Below, piece after piece: positions 43,643 through 52,512 of a stretch of 64,000 nucleotides of DNA. The notes under the pieces are model-generated. The model had not been told where the DNA came from. It ran no database searches and saw only the letters and a list, made by a program, of their open reading frames with translations. The position numbers and the translations under genes were made by a program. Position 1 is the stretch's first letter. Each line of letters opens with the position of its first letter. Source of the stretch: JACMLC01 sp963720235. Its GTDB lineage: Bacteria > Acidobacteriota > Blastocatellia > Pyrinomonadales > Pyrinomonadaceae. The stretch is taken from assembly GCA_963720235.1 (NCBI GenBank), contig OY970389.1:3162001-3226000 (forward strand), read 5' to 3'.

Positions 43643-45412
43643 ATGCTTCTACAGAAAACGTCACGTCTCTTGCTGCTCTCGGCCTGCCTCACCTCTTGCG
43701 CTTTTTATGTTAACGCGCAAACACCTGCGACGCCGCCAGCTTCAACAAGTGTCGCAGCACAAGCGACCGCCGCGCCCGTCAAAAATGATCTTCAGCCGAA
43801 GACGGAATCCGAAACAGAAGAAGTGCAGCGCAAATTGCGCGAACAGCAGCAGGAACTGGAAAGCATGCGCGCTATGCTCGCTGAACAATCACGCGTCATC
43901 AACGAACTGCGCCAGCGCGTAGAGCAGACAGAGCAAGCCGTCTCAAACTCCACCATCAAGACAAACAGCATCACTGCCAGCGACTCCATACAGACCGCCA
44001 GGCCCGCGCAGACCACAGAGCAGGACGCGCGCATCGCAAAGGTCGAAGAGCAGACGCGCAAGAACACAGAGACGATTAGCAAACAACTCGGCTCGCTCAC
44101 TTTTAGCGGCGACCTGCGATTTCGTTATGAATCCTTTTATGGACTTTTGAACTCTTCGGCCAATGCCGACAACCCTGCGATTCTAGGCAATCCTCTAACA
44201 ACGCGGCAACGTTTTCGCGTCCGCGCGCGTTTAGCCATACGCGGGCAAATCTCCAAAGAATTTGACTGGGGCCTGCGTCTCTCCACAGGCAGCTTTACAG
44301 ACGCCATCTCGACCAATCAAACACTGACAGATTTTTATAATCGCAAACCCTTCGGACTCGATCAGGCTTACATCGCTTGGACGCCGAGCCGCGTGCCGGG
44401 TCTGCGTCTTCAGGCAGGCAAGTTTGATATACCCTGGACACGCACAGAGATGACGATTGACAACGACTTGCAGCTCGAAGGTTTTAATGAGACTTACTCG
44501 CGCGGCTTTAAAAGCTCAGTTCTGAAAAATCTGACCTTCGTTGCATGGCAGCTTCCCTTGCTTGAGCGCAACTCCGCTTTCGTGCGCAATGCTAACGGCA
44601 CTGTCAATCTGGACGAATCGCGCAGGGGTGGCCGCGACCTGGCCTTGTACGGAGCGCAGGTGCGCGGGCGTTTTGAGTTTTCCCCCGAAATCGCGCTCAC
44701 GCTCTCGGCTGCCGACCTCTATTTTTCCGGCACACAGTTCATCTCGCCCATACAGGTCTTTGGCCCAAATCTTTTATTGCCTGTCACTTTTACAATCCCC
44801 GCGACGCCCACCTCTCCGGCACAGACCATCACGACACAGGTTTCCATTCCGCGCGAACTGCTCACGGCTGGCAACGGCAATCTGGGTCTTTCGACGGCAA
44901 GCAATAATGCTGTCAATCGTGATGGCAGACTTGCGTCTGGCTACAATCTGGTTGACCTGATTGGCCGCCTTGATTTGTCGCACAGCAAACGCTGGCCCGT
45001 CATGCTGCTCCTGAATTTTGTTACTAATACGCAGACGCGTGATGTAGTGCTGGCGGGAGCGGGCGGCGCGAATGTCTTTGTCAAGAACAATGAGAACAAC
45101 GGCTATTATGCAGAGATTCTGGCGGGCAGGCAGAGGGAGCGCGGCGACTTGCAGTTTGGCTATACCTTCATTCGCGTCGAGAAGGATGCTGTGCTGACGC
45201 CTTTCAACTTCTCGGATGTCTTTCAGCAATCGGATGTCCGCGCGCATCGTTTCATTTTCAACTTCACGGCAGACCCGCGCGTGGTGCTGAGCGTGACAGG
45301 CATCGTGACTGAGCGTCCGAATGGATTGCTCGGCGTCTTCGGCAACACGCCGCCGGGCTCGCTCAATGGGCCAACCACTCGTCTTCAGTTCGATACTACT
45401 TTCAGGTTTTAA
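43643..45412 (+). CDS. Outer-membrane porin with N-terminal coiled coil
   Basis: 589 residues. A signal peptide (about 1-26) is followed by a Pro/Ala/Thr-rich linker and then a coiled coil (about 60-105, RKLREQQQELESMRAMLAEQ) that may bind peptidoglycan or trimerise. A 16-strand-like beta barrel ends in TTFRF, with the terminal aromatic typical of outer-membrane proteins. It resembles the putative-porin families related to phosphate- or anion-selective channels. The start ATG 43643 has AAGGAG 6-7 nt upstream, so the in-frame ATG at 43586 is rejected. The upstream Pho-box-like repeats and nearby pst genes suggest a phosphate role, which is inference. Confidence 0.83.
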   Translation: MLLQKTSRLLLLSACLTSCAFYVNAQTPATPPASTSVAAQATAAPVKNDLQPKTESETEEVQRKLREQQQELESMRAMLAEQSRVINELRQRVEQTEQAVSNSTIKTNSITASDSIQTARPAQTTEQDARIAKVEEQTRKNTETISKQLGSLTFSGDLRFRYESFYGLLNSSANADNPAILGNPLTTRQRFRVRARLAIRGQISKEFDWGLRLSTGSFTDAISTNQTLTDFYNRKPFGLDQAYIAWTPSRVPGLRLQAGKFDIPWTRTEMTIDNDLQLEGFNETYSRGFKSSVLKNLTFVAWQLPLLERNSAFVRNANGTVNLDESRRGGRDLALYGAQVRGRFEFSPEIALTLSAADLYFSGTQFISPIQVFGPNLLLPVTFTIPATPTSPAQTITTQVSIPRELLTAGNGNLGLSTASNNAVNRDGRLASGYNLVDLIGRLDLSHSKRWPVMLLLNFVTNTQTRDVVLAGAGGANVFVKNNENNGYYAEILAGRQRERGDLQFGYTFIRVEKDAVLTPFNFSDVFQQSDVRAHRFIFNFTADPRVVLSVTGIVTERPNGLLGVFGNTPPGSLNGPTTRLQFDTTFRF

Positions 45413-45416
45413 AAAC

Positions 45417-45536
45417 AAATCTCCCGCAAAGGCGCAAAGGCGCAAAGAAAGGCACGCAAAGAGTTGAATGCTTATTTATCTTGAAAGCTTTCTTCGCGCC
45501 TTCTTTGCGCCTTTGCGCCTTTGCGGGAAACTTTTC
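45417..45536. repeat. Inverted-arm element, GCGCAAAG octamer class (copy 3, reversed)
   Basis: Arms of GGCGCAAAGGCGCAAAG and complement, with a core AGAGTTGAATGCTTATTTATC that is the reverse complement of the core in copies 1 and 2. It lies between the convergent porin and zinc-ribbon genes. Confidence 0.85.
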
Positions 45537-45537
45537 G

Positions 45538-46407
45538 TCACTTCACTTCGGCAGTATCAACAACTTTGCGCTCGACGGCGACGCGGTTGTCTTCTTCGGG
45601 CCGGAGAAGTTCTGTCGTGCCTTCTGTCACAGAAAGCTGTGCTGGGCGTGGCGGCAGCGATTTTGTTTGCGGCGCGGCGAAAGTCTTGACGGGTTGTGCG
45701 ACTATCTTTTTCGTTTGAGCAGGATTGAGCGTGCGATGCAGTTGCCACATGCCCTGCAAGAGCGTGAACAAACCCGCCGCGCCCGTGAGCGAAGACAGGA
45801 GGGCGATGGCTTTGACGGCTTTGGTCGTGTCAATCCAGATTAAAAGGAGCGGAAGCGTGAGCGCGACAAGCAAGACGATGACGCCGGACACCAGATTGTG
45901 ATGAGCTTTGCGCGCGCTCTCCGTCAGGCGCAAGACTTCAAGCTCCGGGACATCCACATCGAGCACTGCCCCGCACCTGCGGCAGAAACGCGAATCATCC
46001 GTCACCTCTGTGCCGCAGGCCGCGCAAGAGTTGACCATGATGCGCTGCATCGTCAGCGCGGCTAAAGCTTCTGCTTCGCGCTGCAATGTCTGCCTGTCGC
46101 CGCGTGTCATGCCTGAGAAAGCTTTGATTTCATAACTGAAGGTCACGAGCGTCGTCAGGTCATTCACAGGTTTGAGCGCGATGGTCAGCTTGCGCGGATA
46201 GTCCAGCGTCTCAAACGAGCAATCCCAGCGCGCACAACCGCGCGCGGCCCTCTTGGCATAGAGCGGCTGCTCCGTAATCACTTTATAGCCGAGCCTTTCG
46301 ACGGCTTCGACCAGACGCGGGCGCAAGGCTTCAGACTGGCCCGGCAGTGTCAGCGTCACGGCATAGTCGCTCTCGGTCGTTGACATACTCATTAAGTCCG
46401 TGTCCAT
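45538..46407 (-). CDS. Zinc-ribbon membrane protein of unknown function
   Basis: 289 residues. An N-terminal domain (about 10-120) has two cysteines (GCARWDCSF). A double-CxxC zinc ribbon follows (about 129-145, CAACGTEVTDDSRFCRRCG). Two transmembrane helices occupy about 175-192 and 202-218, and a proline-rich polar tail ends the protein. No specific family is claimed. ATG 46407 has GGGAGGG about 6 nt upstream, one of the best ribosome sites in the window. It is divergent from the TonB receptor gene, and the Pho-box array at 46507-46544 lies between them and could affect both. Confidence 0.75.
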   Translation of the reverse strand: MDTDLMSMSTTESDYAVTLTLPGQSEALRPRLVEAVERLGYKVITEQPLYAKRAARGCARWDCSFETLDYPRKLTIALKPVNDLTTLVTFSYEIKAFSGMTRGDRQTLQREAEALAALTMQRIMVNSCAACGTEVTDDSRFCRRCGAVLDVDVPELEVLRLTESARKAHHNLVSGVIVLLVALTLPLLLIWIDTTKAVKAIALLSSLTGAAGLFTLLQGMWQLHRTLNPAQTKKIVAQPVKTFAAPQTKSLPPRPAQLSVTEGTTELLRPEEDNRVAVERKVVDTAEVK

Positions 46408-46506
46408 ACAGCCCTCCCTTTAAGCTTTCTACACATTACGCCTCAGACAAACCTCATGTTCCACTTTGCAGCCTAGCCAATTCGGACGAAAAACTAAAGC
46501 CCGTAA

Positions 46507-46560
46507 TTAACAAACTGTTAAGATAGCCTTCACTCCATCTTAACCTCACGGCGATACCTT
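46507..46560 (+). promoter_or_regulatory. Four-unit Pho-box-like array and -10 of the TonB-receptor gene
   Basis: Units TTAAC (46507), TTAAG (46518), TTCAC (46529) and TTAAC (46540) repeat at exactly 11 bp. A -10-like TACCTT begins at 46555. The 11-bp period is that of PhoB/PhoP-type binding sites. The first two units also form the palindrome TTAACA-AAC-TGTTAA. Nothing else was found in the 308-bp gap 46408-46715. Confidence 0.7.
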
Positions 46561-46715
46561 GCGCCTTTGATACACCGCACATCGAAACGCACTTTTAGCT
46601 CAAACAAAAAGTTTTCATGGAACAGCACGGCAGCTATCCGCGCGCCATTTTATTCAAAGGCAGACGTGCATCCAGAGCAAAACTTAACCGACAAAAGCTC
46701 CACAGGAGATTGATT

Positions 46716-49700
46716 ATGCAAATTCCCGTCAAGTTAAAACTCAAGAGCATCGTTTATGGAGCGGCCAGATTGTGGCTCCCCCTTCTCTTTATCTTCATCG
46801 GCCTGTCGCTTAACGCAAACCTACAGGCGCAGAGCGGGCCGACGGGCAGCTTGAGCGGCGTCGTGCATGACCCCAACGGCGCGGCCCTGCCCGGAGTCTC
46901 TGTCGCGACAAAGAATAGCGCAACCAACGAGACGCGCGCCGCAGTCACGAACGAGGAAGGTCGTTGGATTATTCCAGTGCTGCCCGTAGGCGTCTATCAG
47001 GTGACATACGAGTTACAGGGATTCAAAAAACTCGCCCGCAACGATGTCAAAGTCGAAGCCTCTGTGCCGCGCACGCTCGAAGACAAGCTTGAAGTCGGCG
47101 AGGTTGGAGAAGTGATAACGGTTGTCGGCGGACTGCCCTTTCTCACATCTGAGAGCGCGACGACTTTCCGGCAAATAACCGGCGACGAGTTGATTGCGCT
47201 GCCGACTTCGACGCGCAGCTTTACACAACTTCTCTCAACCGAAGCAGGAGTCACAACAGACCTCGCGCCTGTGCTGACAAATGGCAACGGCAATCAGTCG
47301 CCATCCATCAACGGGACGCGCACCACTTCGACGAGCCTCTTCTTCAACGGCATTGATGCCACAAACATCACGACCAACGAAGGCTCTTTGAATGACAACA
47401 TCGCGCCCGCGCCTGAGACGCTTCAGGAAGTAAAACTGCAAACAAGCCTCTACGATGCTTCGACTGGCCGCTCAGGCGGCGGCAATTTCCAACTCATCAC
47501 ACGGCAGGGCGGCAACTCTTTCAACGGCTCTGCTTATTACTATCTGCAAAATGAGAAGTTCAATGCTAACGATTTCTTCTTTAACAAGGCTGGCATCGAA
47601 AAGCCAAAGGCGCGCCGCAACGAATTCGGCTTCACCTTTGGCGGGCCGATAAAGAAGGACAGGCTCTTTTTCTTTGTCGGCTACCAGTACACAAACGCGG
47701 ACACAGGTTTTGTTCCGACCGCTAGAAGCACGACGGTCTTGCCTCTCGCGCTCACCTTGATTGGCGGCGAGCGCACGGCGCAGGCTCTTGCCACAGCCTT
47801 CAACTCTGTCAATGGATGCGCGGGCGCAAACTGTTTGACGGCGGCAGACATTTCACCGGTCGCCTTGCGTCTCTTGAACCTGCGCAATCCTGTGACGGGA
47901 GATTATATTATTCCCGCGCCGCGTGTGGGCGGGCGGAACATCGGCGTTGACCGCGCGGGCGCGCGCGCTTTCCAGTTCGGTCTTGGCCCGGTCACTTCGC
48001 GCACGATTCAGGAGAACAATCCGCTCATACAGCAACTCAATGTGCAGCCCTCACAGTTTGAGCAACAACAGTTCACACTGCGCCTCGACGGCAAGCTGAG
48101 CGAGAAAGACAACCTGAGCGGCACATTCTTCTTTGCAAATTTTCCGGGGCTTGATTCTTTCCCGGATCCTTCGAGCCTCGCTTCGCCGTTCACTTTGCGG
48201 CGCGGCGACCGCAATCGCACGCTCGCCATCTCGGAAACGCATGTCTTTAGCCCGACGCTGGTCAACGAAGTGCGGTTCGGTTTCTTCTACCTGAACAACA
48301 CGCGCAGTCTCGACGAGCCTTTCCTCACCGAAGAGTTTACGAGCGCGGCCTTTGGCATCTCGAATCCGGCTCTGCTCTTTGACAACAGCGCGGCCACGCG
48401 TCGTCTGGGTCACTTCATCGGCAGGCCCGGCACAAATCTCTCGCAGTTCTCTTTCGGCGGCCCAAACGATTCTTTCAACCAGCGCAAGCAGCAGACCTTT
48501 AGCATCACGGACAATGTGACATGGGTTAAAGGCTCGCATAACTTCCGCTTCGGCGGAGATTTCAAACGGCATCAGTACGACTCGAATTTGCCGGAAGAAC
48601 AGGCCACAGAGTTTGAGAAGTTTGACAGCTTCACACAGTTCCTCACAGGCAACGCGACGGAAGCGGACACGCAGTTTGGCATCACTGACAAGAGCTTCCG
48701 CTTTATGGATTTCGGATTTTACATCGCTGATGATTGGAAGCTCTCAAGCAAGCTGACCTTGAATATGGGCCTCAGATACGAGCTCTTCATGTGGCCCACG
48801 GAAAAGAATGGGCGCATCGGCAACTTTGACTTCGCAGGCTTTGAGCCATGCTTCCAGCAGACTGGCGGAACTTTAGCCAACTGTGACAGTCCCTTGCGCG
48901 GCTTCATCGTGCCGGGCAACGCGCAGGCAACGGGTCTCGCAAATGTTGATGCGGCTGTCGCCGTCACTAACCGCGCGAACAACAATCACACCTTGAACGG
49001 GCAGGACATGAACAACTTTGCGCCGCGCGTCGGTCTGGCCTACAGCTTCACGGACAAGCTGGTCATGCGCGGCGGCTTCGGAGTCTTTTACGACCGTCCC
49101 TCCGCAGCCTTTATCAACACGATTTTCAGCAACTATCCTTTCCTGCGCGAAATCGAAATCACAGTGCCAAACGGCAACGTGCCGATTTCCAACGCCTTCT
49201 CGCAACAACCGACAAGTCTTCCGCTCAGCTCATGGCTGCCCTTCCGCGTGACACGAAATACAGGCACGGGCGGCTCATATGTCATACGCGACAACACCGG
49301 CGTCACACGCGACCCGCGCAACAACATAACTCCGCCGGGCAACATCGCGGAGACATTTGAGTTTCGCGCGATAGACCGCGACTTGAAGACGCCTTACATA
49401 CTGCAATGGAACGTCGGCGTGCAGTATGAGTTTGCACAGAACTTTCTCTTTGAAGCGCGCTATGTCGGAACGCGCGGCAGAAATTTGCTGCAATCAGTTG
49501 CCTTCAATCAGGGCTATGACCTCAACGACCCGAACACGCCTGACCATATCTACGAGCGTTTCAATCAGGCTTACCTGGCGGCGGGCTCTCCGAATGGCCC
49601 GCTCAACGCGGCGGCGACTGCGCGTGCGCGCGGGCTTGGACGCGCATTTGGCTTTGCTAATCCTTATCTGCTTGGAGCCGTGCCGGGCTGCGCTGGCGGC

Positions 49701-50633
49701 GTGCTCAATGTGCCAGCCGGGACGCCCGTTGATTTGAATCTGGCGACTCCGATTACATGCACGGGCAGCACACTTGGAGGCGGCTCTGTCATTAACTTCG
49801 AGGCGCGCGTGCCTATCCTCGGATTCAATGTGCCGGAGGCTTTGCTGCTGCAATCGAACGGCAGTTCCATCTATCACGGCGCGCAGTTCAGCCTGACCAA
49901 GCGTTTCTCGCGCGGCTTGCAGTTCAATGCCGCCTATACATGGTCTAAGTCTCTGGACTTCAGTTCAACCGATCCGGGCAGCACTGCGGGTTCCGGTAAG
50001 CCGGATGTGCCGAACACAGGATTTGTGGTTCAGGGCGACCAGCGCAAGCTTGATGACAATCGCGCTGTCTCGGACTTTGACCGCACGCATCGCTTTAGCC
50101 TGAGCTTTGTTTATGACGTGCCGAACTTTGGTCACAACAACAGGCTCTTCAAAGGCTGGCAACTGTCCGGCTTCTTTCAAGCGCAGACGGGCGCGCCCTA
50201 CAGCATCTTTGCTCCTGAGCCGGAAGTGCAGACCGCCGCGCAGTATCTTGATTTAGTGCGCGGCTCCGGCGGTCTTTACAGGCTCGGCTTCGGCAGGCCG
50301 AGCTTGTGCGGCGACCTGAACGTGCAAGGCTCTGACATTACGGAGCAAGCTTTTAATACTTCCGCGCTCTGCACCGCCTATGGTCAAAACGGGACGCTGT
50401 CGAGAAATCCGCTGCGCGCTCCCGTGCAGAGCCGCTTTGACTTCGGCCTCGTCAAGCGCACGCAGATTACGGAGCGCGTCTCTTTCGACTTCGGATGGGA
50501 TGTCTTCAATGTCTTCAACCGTGCCAACTTTGACCGAGCAGATGGCGAGCTTGGCAGCCCGGACTTCGGGCGCATCACAAACACTGTCGGCGGCCCGCGC
50601 GTGATGCAGTTTCGCGCCAAGCTGACTTTCTAA
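46716..50633 (+). CDS. Oar-like TonB-dependent outer-membrane receptor
   Basis: 1305 residues. A signal peptide (about 1-40) precedes a carboxypeptidase-regulatory-like domain (about 45-130, GSLSGVVHDPNGAALPGVSVATKN), a plug domain (about 140-260), and a very large beta-barrel. The barrel contains repeated N-F-R-F-G-G-D-F-like strands and ends in RAKLTF with a terminal phenylalanine. This architecture is typical of acidobacterial and myxobacterial Oar-like receptors. The ATG at 46716 has AGGAG 8 nt upstream; an in-frame ATG at 46617 is less likely. The ligand is unknown. A four-unit Pho-box array upstream suggests induction under phosphate limitation. A strong hairpin follows the stop. Confidence 0.9.
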   Translation: MQIPVKLKLKSIVYGAARLWLPLLFIFIGLSLNANLQAQSGPTGSLSGVVHDPNGAALPGVSVATKNSATNETRAAVTNEEGRWIIPVLPVGVYQVTYELQGFKKLARNDVKVEASVPRTLEDKLEVGEVGEVITVVGGLPFLTSESATTFRQITGDELIALPTSTRSFTQLLSTEAGVTTDLAPVLTNGNGNQSPSINGTRTTSTSLFFNGIDATNITTNEGSLNDNIAPAPETLQEVKLQTSLYDASTGRSGGGNFQLITRQGGNSFNGSAYYYLQNEKFNANDFFFNKAGIEKPKARRNEFGFTFGGPIKKDRLFFFVGYQYTNADTGFVPTARSTTVLPLALTLIGGERTAQALATAFNSVNGCAGANCLTAADISPVALRLLNLRNPVTGDYIIPAPRVGGRNIGVDRAGARAFQFGLGPVTSRTIQENNPLIQQLNVQPSQFEQQQFTLRLDGKLSEKDNLSGTFFFANFPGLDSFPDPSSLASPFTLRRGDRNRTLAISETHVFSPTLVNEVRFGFFYLNNTRSLDEPFLTEEFTSAAFGISNPALLFDNSAATRRLGHFIGRPGTNLSQFSFGGPNDSFNQRKQQTFSITDNVTWVKGSHNFRFGGDFKRHQYDSNLPEEQATEFEKFDSFTQFLTGNATEADTQFGITDKSFRFMDFGFYIADDWKLSSKLTLNMGLRYELFMWPTEKNGRIGNFDFAGFEPCFQQTGGTLANCDSPLRGFIVPGNAQATGLANVDAAVAVTNRANNNHTLNGQDMNNFAPRVGLAYSFTDKLVMRGGFGVFYDRPSAAFINTIFSNYPFLREIEITVPNGNVPISNAFSQQPTSLPLSSWLPFRVTRNTGTGGSYVIRDNTGVTRDPRNNITPPGNIAETFEFRAIDRDLKTPYILQWNVGVQYEFAQNFLFEARYVGTRGRNLLQSVAFNQGYDLNDPNTPDHIYERFNQAYLAAGSPNGPLNAAATARARGLGRAFGFANPYLLGAVPGCAGGVLNVPAGTPVDLNLATPITCTGSTLGGGSVINFEARVPILGFNVPEALLLQSNGSSIYHGAQFSLTKRFSRGLQFNAAYTWSKSLDFSSTDPGSTAGSGKPDVPNTGFVVQGDQRKLDDNRAVSDFDRTHRFSLSFVYDVPNFGHNNRLFKGWQLSGFFQAQTGAPYSIFAPEPEVQTAAQYLDLVRGSGGLYRLGFGRPSLCGDLNVQGSDITEQAFNTSALCTAYGQNGTLSRNPLRAPVQSRFDFGLVKRTQITERVSFDFGWDVFNVFNRANFDRADGELGSPDFGRITNTVGGPRVMQFRAKLTF

Positions 50634-50647
50634 AATCAACACCGAAG

Positions 50648-50686
50648 GAATCGCTGCCGGAAAAAATTATCCTCCGGCAGCGATTC
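50648..50686 (+). terminator. Perfect 14-bp hairpin after the TonB-receptor gene
   Basis: Arms 50648-50661 and 50673-50686 pair perfectly around an 11-nt A-rich loop, 14 bp after the stop. Only two T follow directly, so termination may be partial. Confidence 0.65.
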
Positions 50687-50713
50687 TTCCACACGGGGGA
50701 GGCCGAACCGCTC

Positions 50714-51061
50714 ATGCCTGTCAGAGAGATGACTCAGACGACGCCGCAGACTTTCGCCGATCTGCAAGATGAAGTTTACGACGATGGACATCTGCGCGTA
50801 GAGCATCAGAACTATTACGTCTCGTGCGCCGGACGCTCAATCAAACTGCCGCGCTCCGAGTTTCTGATTATCTCGCGGCTCGCGCGCACGCCTGAAAGAA
50901 TCGTGGCTTCAGAAGAGTTGTGGCAATGCGCCTGGGGAGAGAGCAAGCCATTTAACGCCGTCAGCCTGCATGTCTATATGTATCGCCTGCGCCGCAAGCT
51001 CGCGCCGCACGGACTCAACATCGAGACGATGGTCAACGTCGGCTATCGCCTCATGCCGTAA
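50714..51061 (+). CDS. Orphan OmpR/PhoB-type winged-helix DNA-binding protein
   Basis: 115 residues: a Trans_reg_C winged helix (about 25-115) with no receiver domain. The recognition-helix region NAVSLHVYMYRLRRKLAPHGLNIETMVNVGYRLMP aligns with the C-terminal domain of PhoB at 56114-56818 (TLDVHIRRLRQKL...ETVVGVGYRF). Because it lacks a phosphorylation site it may act constitutively, or compete with PhoB at the same boxes; this is inference. GGGGAGG lies about 11 nt before ATG 50714. ATG 50729 is an alternative start. It stands between two Pho-box-controlled genes, the TonB receptor and pstS. Confidence 0.8.
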   Translation: MPVREMTQTTPQTFADLQDEVYDDGHLRVEHQNYYVSCAGRSIKLPRSEFLIISRLARTPERIVASEELWQCAWGESKPFNAVSLHVYMYRLRRKLAPHGLNIETMVNVGYRLMP

Positions 51062-51062
51062 A

Positions 51063-51188
51063 GCAAAGGATGAATGATGAAGGCGGAATGATGAAGTAAA
51101 GACAAAAGGCATGCTGTTTAATCTTGTAGCATTCAATCGCAAATAGCATTCTCTTCATCATTCATCATTCATCCTTCATCCTTTGCTT
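51063..51188. repeat. Inverted heptamer-arm element, GGATGAA class (copy 1)
   Basis: Arms start AGCAAAGGATGAA and end TTCATCCTTTGCT, with GGATGAA/TGATGAA words. The core includes GGCATGCTGTTTAAT, shared with the copy at 56813-56935. It begins 2 bp after the winged-helix gene. Confidence 0.85.
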
Positions 51189-51199
51189 CCCTCTTACTG

Positions 51200-51253
51200 T
51201 TTACAAAGTATTAAGGCCGAGTTCAGATGGATGTAACATCGCGGCTGCAAAAT
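51200..51253 (+). promoter_or_regulatory. Four-unit Pho-box-like array and -10 of pstS
   Basis: Units TTTAC (51200), TTAAG (51211), TTCAG (51222) and GTAAC (51233) repeat at exactly 11 bp, in the same order of variants as before the TonB receptor gene. A -10-like CAAAAT begins at 51248, again 15 bp after the last unit start. pstS is a classic Pho target, which supports the reading. Confidence 0.75.
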
Positions 51254-51301
51254 TTCATATTCCGTCGTTTCGAGATTAACCCACAAGAGGAGAAGCCTTG
51301 T

Positions 51302-52393
51302 ATGCCATTCTCAAAAAAGATTTCACACTTGCCGCTCGTGCTTGCGCTCTGTTGCCTGACGGCTTTGATGTTCGGTTGCGGCACGCAGGGCGGCGGCTCG
51401 AATGCGGGCGGGCCGGTTCGCTTGCAGGGCGCGGGCGCGACCTTTCCCAACCCGCTCTATCAGAAATGGCTGAGCGAATATACGAAGCTCAATCCGAATG
51501 TGCGTATTGATTATCAGTCTATCGGTTCGGGCGGCGGCATCAAGCAGATTAAGGAACAGACTGTTGATTTCGGAGCATCGGATGCGCCGATGAGCGATGC
51601 TGATTTAAAGTCTGCGCCCGGAGAACTGCTGCATATTCCGACTGTGCTCGGAGCAGTCGTCCTGACTTATAACTTGCAAGGCGTCTCGCAGCCTTTGCGC
51701 TTTTCGCCGGATGTGATTGCGGACATCTTTCTCGACAAGATTAAAAAATGGGATGATGCGCGCATCAAGGCGGACAATCCGAATGTCACTTTGCCAAGCG
51801 AAAATATCACTGTCGTGCATCGCTCGGACGGGAGCGGCACGTCCGCAGTTTTTACTGATTATCTTTCAAAAGTTAGCGCGGAGTGGAAAGAGAAAGTCGG
51901 CGCAGGCACTTCTCCGAAGTGGCCTGTCGGTCTCGGCGGCAAAGGCAACGAAGGCGTCACAGGTCAGGTCAAGGCGACGCCCAACACCATCGGCTACGTA
52001 GAGCTTGCTTATGCCGTGCAGAACAAGTTGCCGGTGGCTCTCATCAAAAATAAATCCGGCAACTTTGTAGAGCCATCGCTTGATGCAGTGACTGCCGCAG
52101 CAGCAGAATCCGTTGCGACGACGCCGGAAGATTTGCGCGTCTCGATTACGGAAGCGAGCGGCGCGACCGCTTATCCGATTGCCAGCTATACATACATTCT
52201 CGCCTACAAGGATCAGAAGGACGCGGCCAAAGGCAAGACCCTGGTTGACTTTCTCTGGTGGGGCATACACGACGGCGAGAAGTTTGCGAAGGAGTTGAAC
52301 TACGCTCCCTTGCCCGCCGAAATCGTCAAACGCGCCGAAGCTAAAATCAACGCGATTACTTCCGGCGGCAAGCCTTTGCGCGCGGCACAATAA
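51302..52393 (+). CDS. pstS: Phosphate ABC transporter substrate-binding protein PstS
   Basis: 363 residues. A lipoprotein signal ends at the lipobox LMFGC. The mature periplasmic binding protein contains the phosphate-binding segments LQGAGATFPNPLYQKW, SIGSGGGIKQI, DFGASDAPM and HRSDGSGTSAVFTDYL. It delivers phosphate to PstCA. The ATG at 51302 follows GAGGAG by about 9 nt; an in-frame ATG at 51227 would lie inside the Pho-box array and is rejected. It is first gene of the pst-pho group. Confidence 0.95.
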   Translation: MPFSKKISHLPLVLALCCLTALMFGCGTQGGGSNAGGPVRLQGAGATFPNPLYQKWLSEYTKLNPNVRIDYQSIGSGGGIKQIKEQTVDFGASDAPMSDADLKSAPGELLHIPTVLGAVVLTYNLQGVSQPLRFSPDVIADIFLDKIKKWDDARIKADNPNVTLPSENITVVHRSDGSGTSAVFTDYLSKVSAEWKEKVGAGTSPKWPVGLGGKGNEGVTGQVKATPNTIGYVELAYAVQNKLPVALIKNKSGNFVEPSLDAVTAAAAESVATTPEDLRVSITEASGATAYPIASYTYILAYKDQKDAAKGKTLVDFLWWGIHDGEKFAKELNYAPLPAEIVKRAEAKINAITSGGKPLRAAQ

Positions 52394-52395
52394 GA

Positions 52396-52508
52396 ATTTG
52401 CGATTTTTGATTTTTGATTTGCGATTGGATTTGGATAAGGACTAAAGAATTATTTAATAAAGTTTTTGTCCGCTTCCAATCAAAAATCAAAAATCGCAAA
52501 TCTAAAAT
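52396..52508. repeat. Inverted heptamer-arm element, ATTTTTG class, pstS/pstC junction
   Basis: Arms of ATTTGCG/ATTTTTG words (52396-52427) and complements (about 52478-52508). Its spacer resembles that of the element at 35043-35155. It starts 2 bp after the pstS stop and ends 4 bp before the pstC ATG. Confidence 0.85.
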
Positions 52509-52512
52509 TCAT

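Noticed and set aside
52414..52512. N-terminal extension of PstC
   Set aside because: It encodes only repeat-derived residues; the normal PstC start is ATG 52513.
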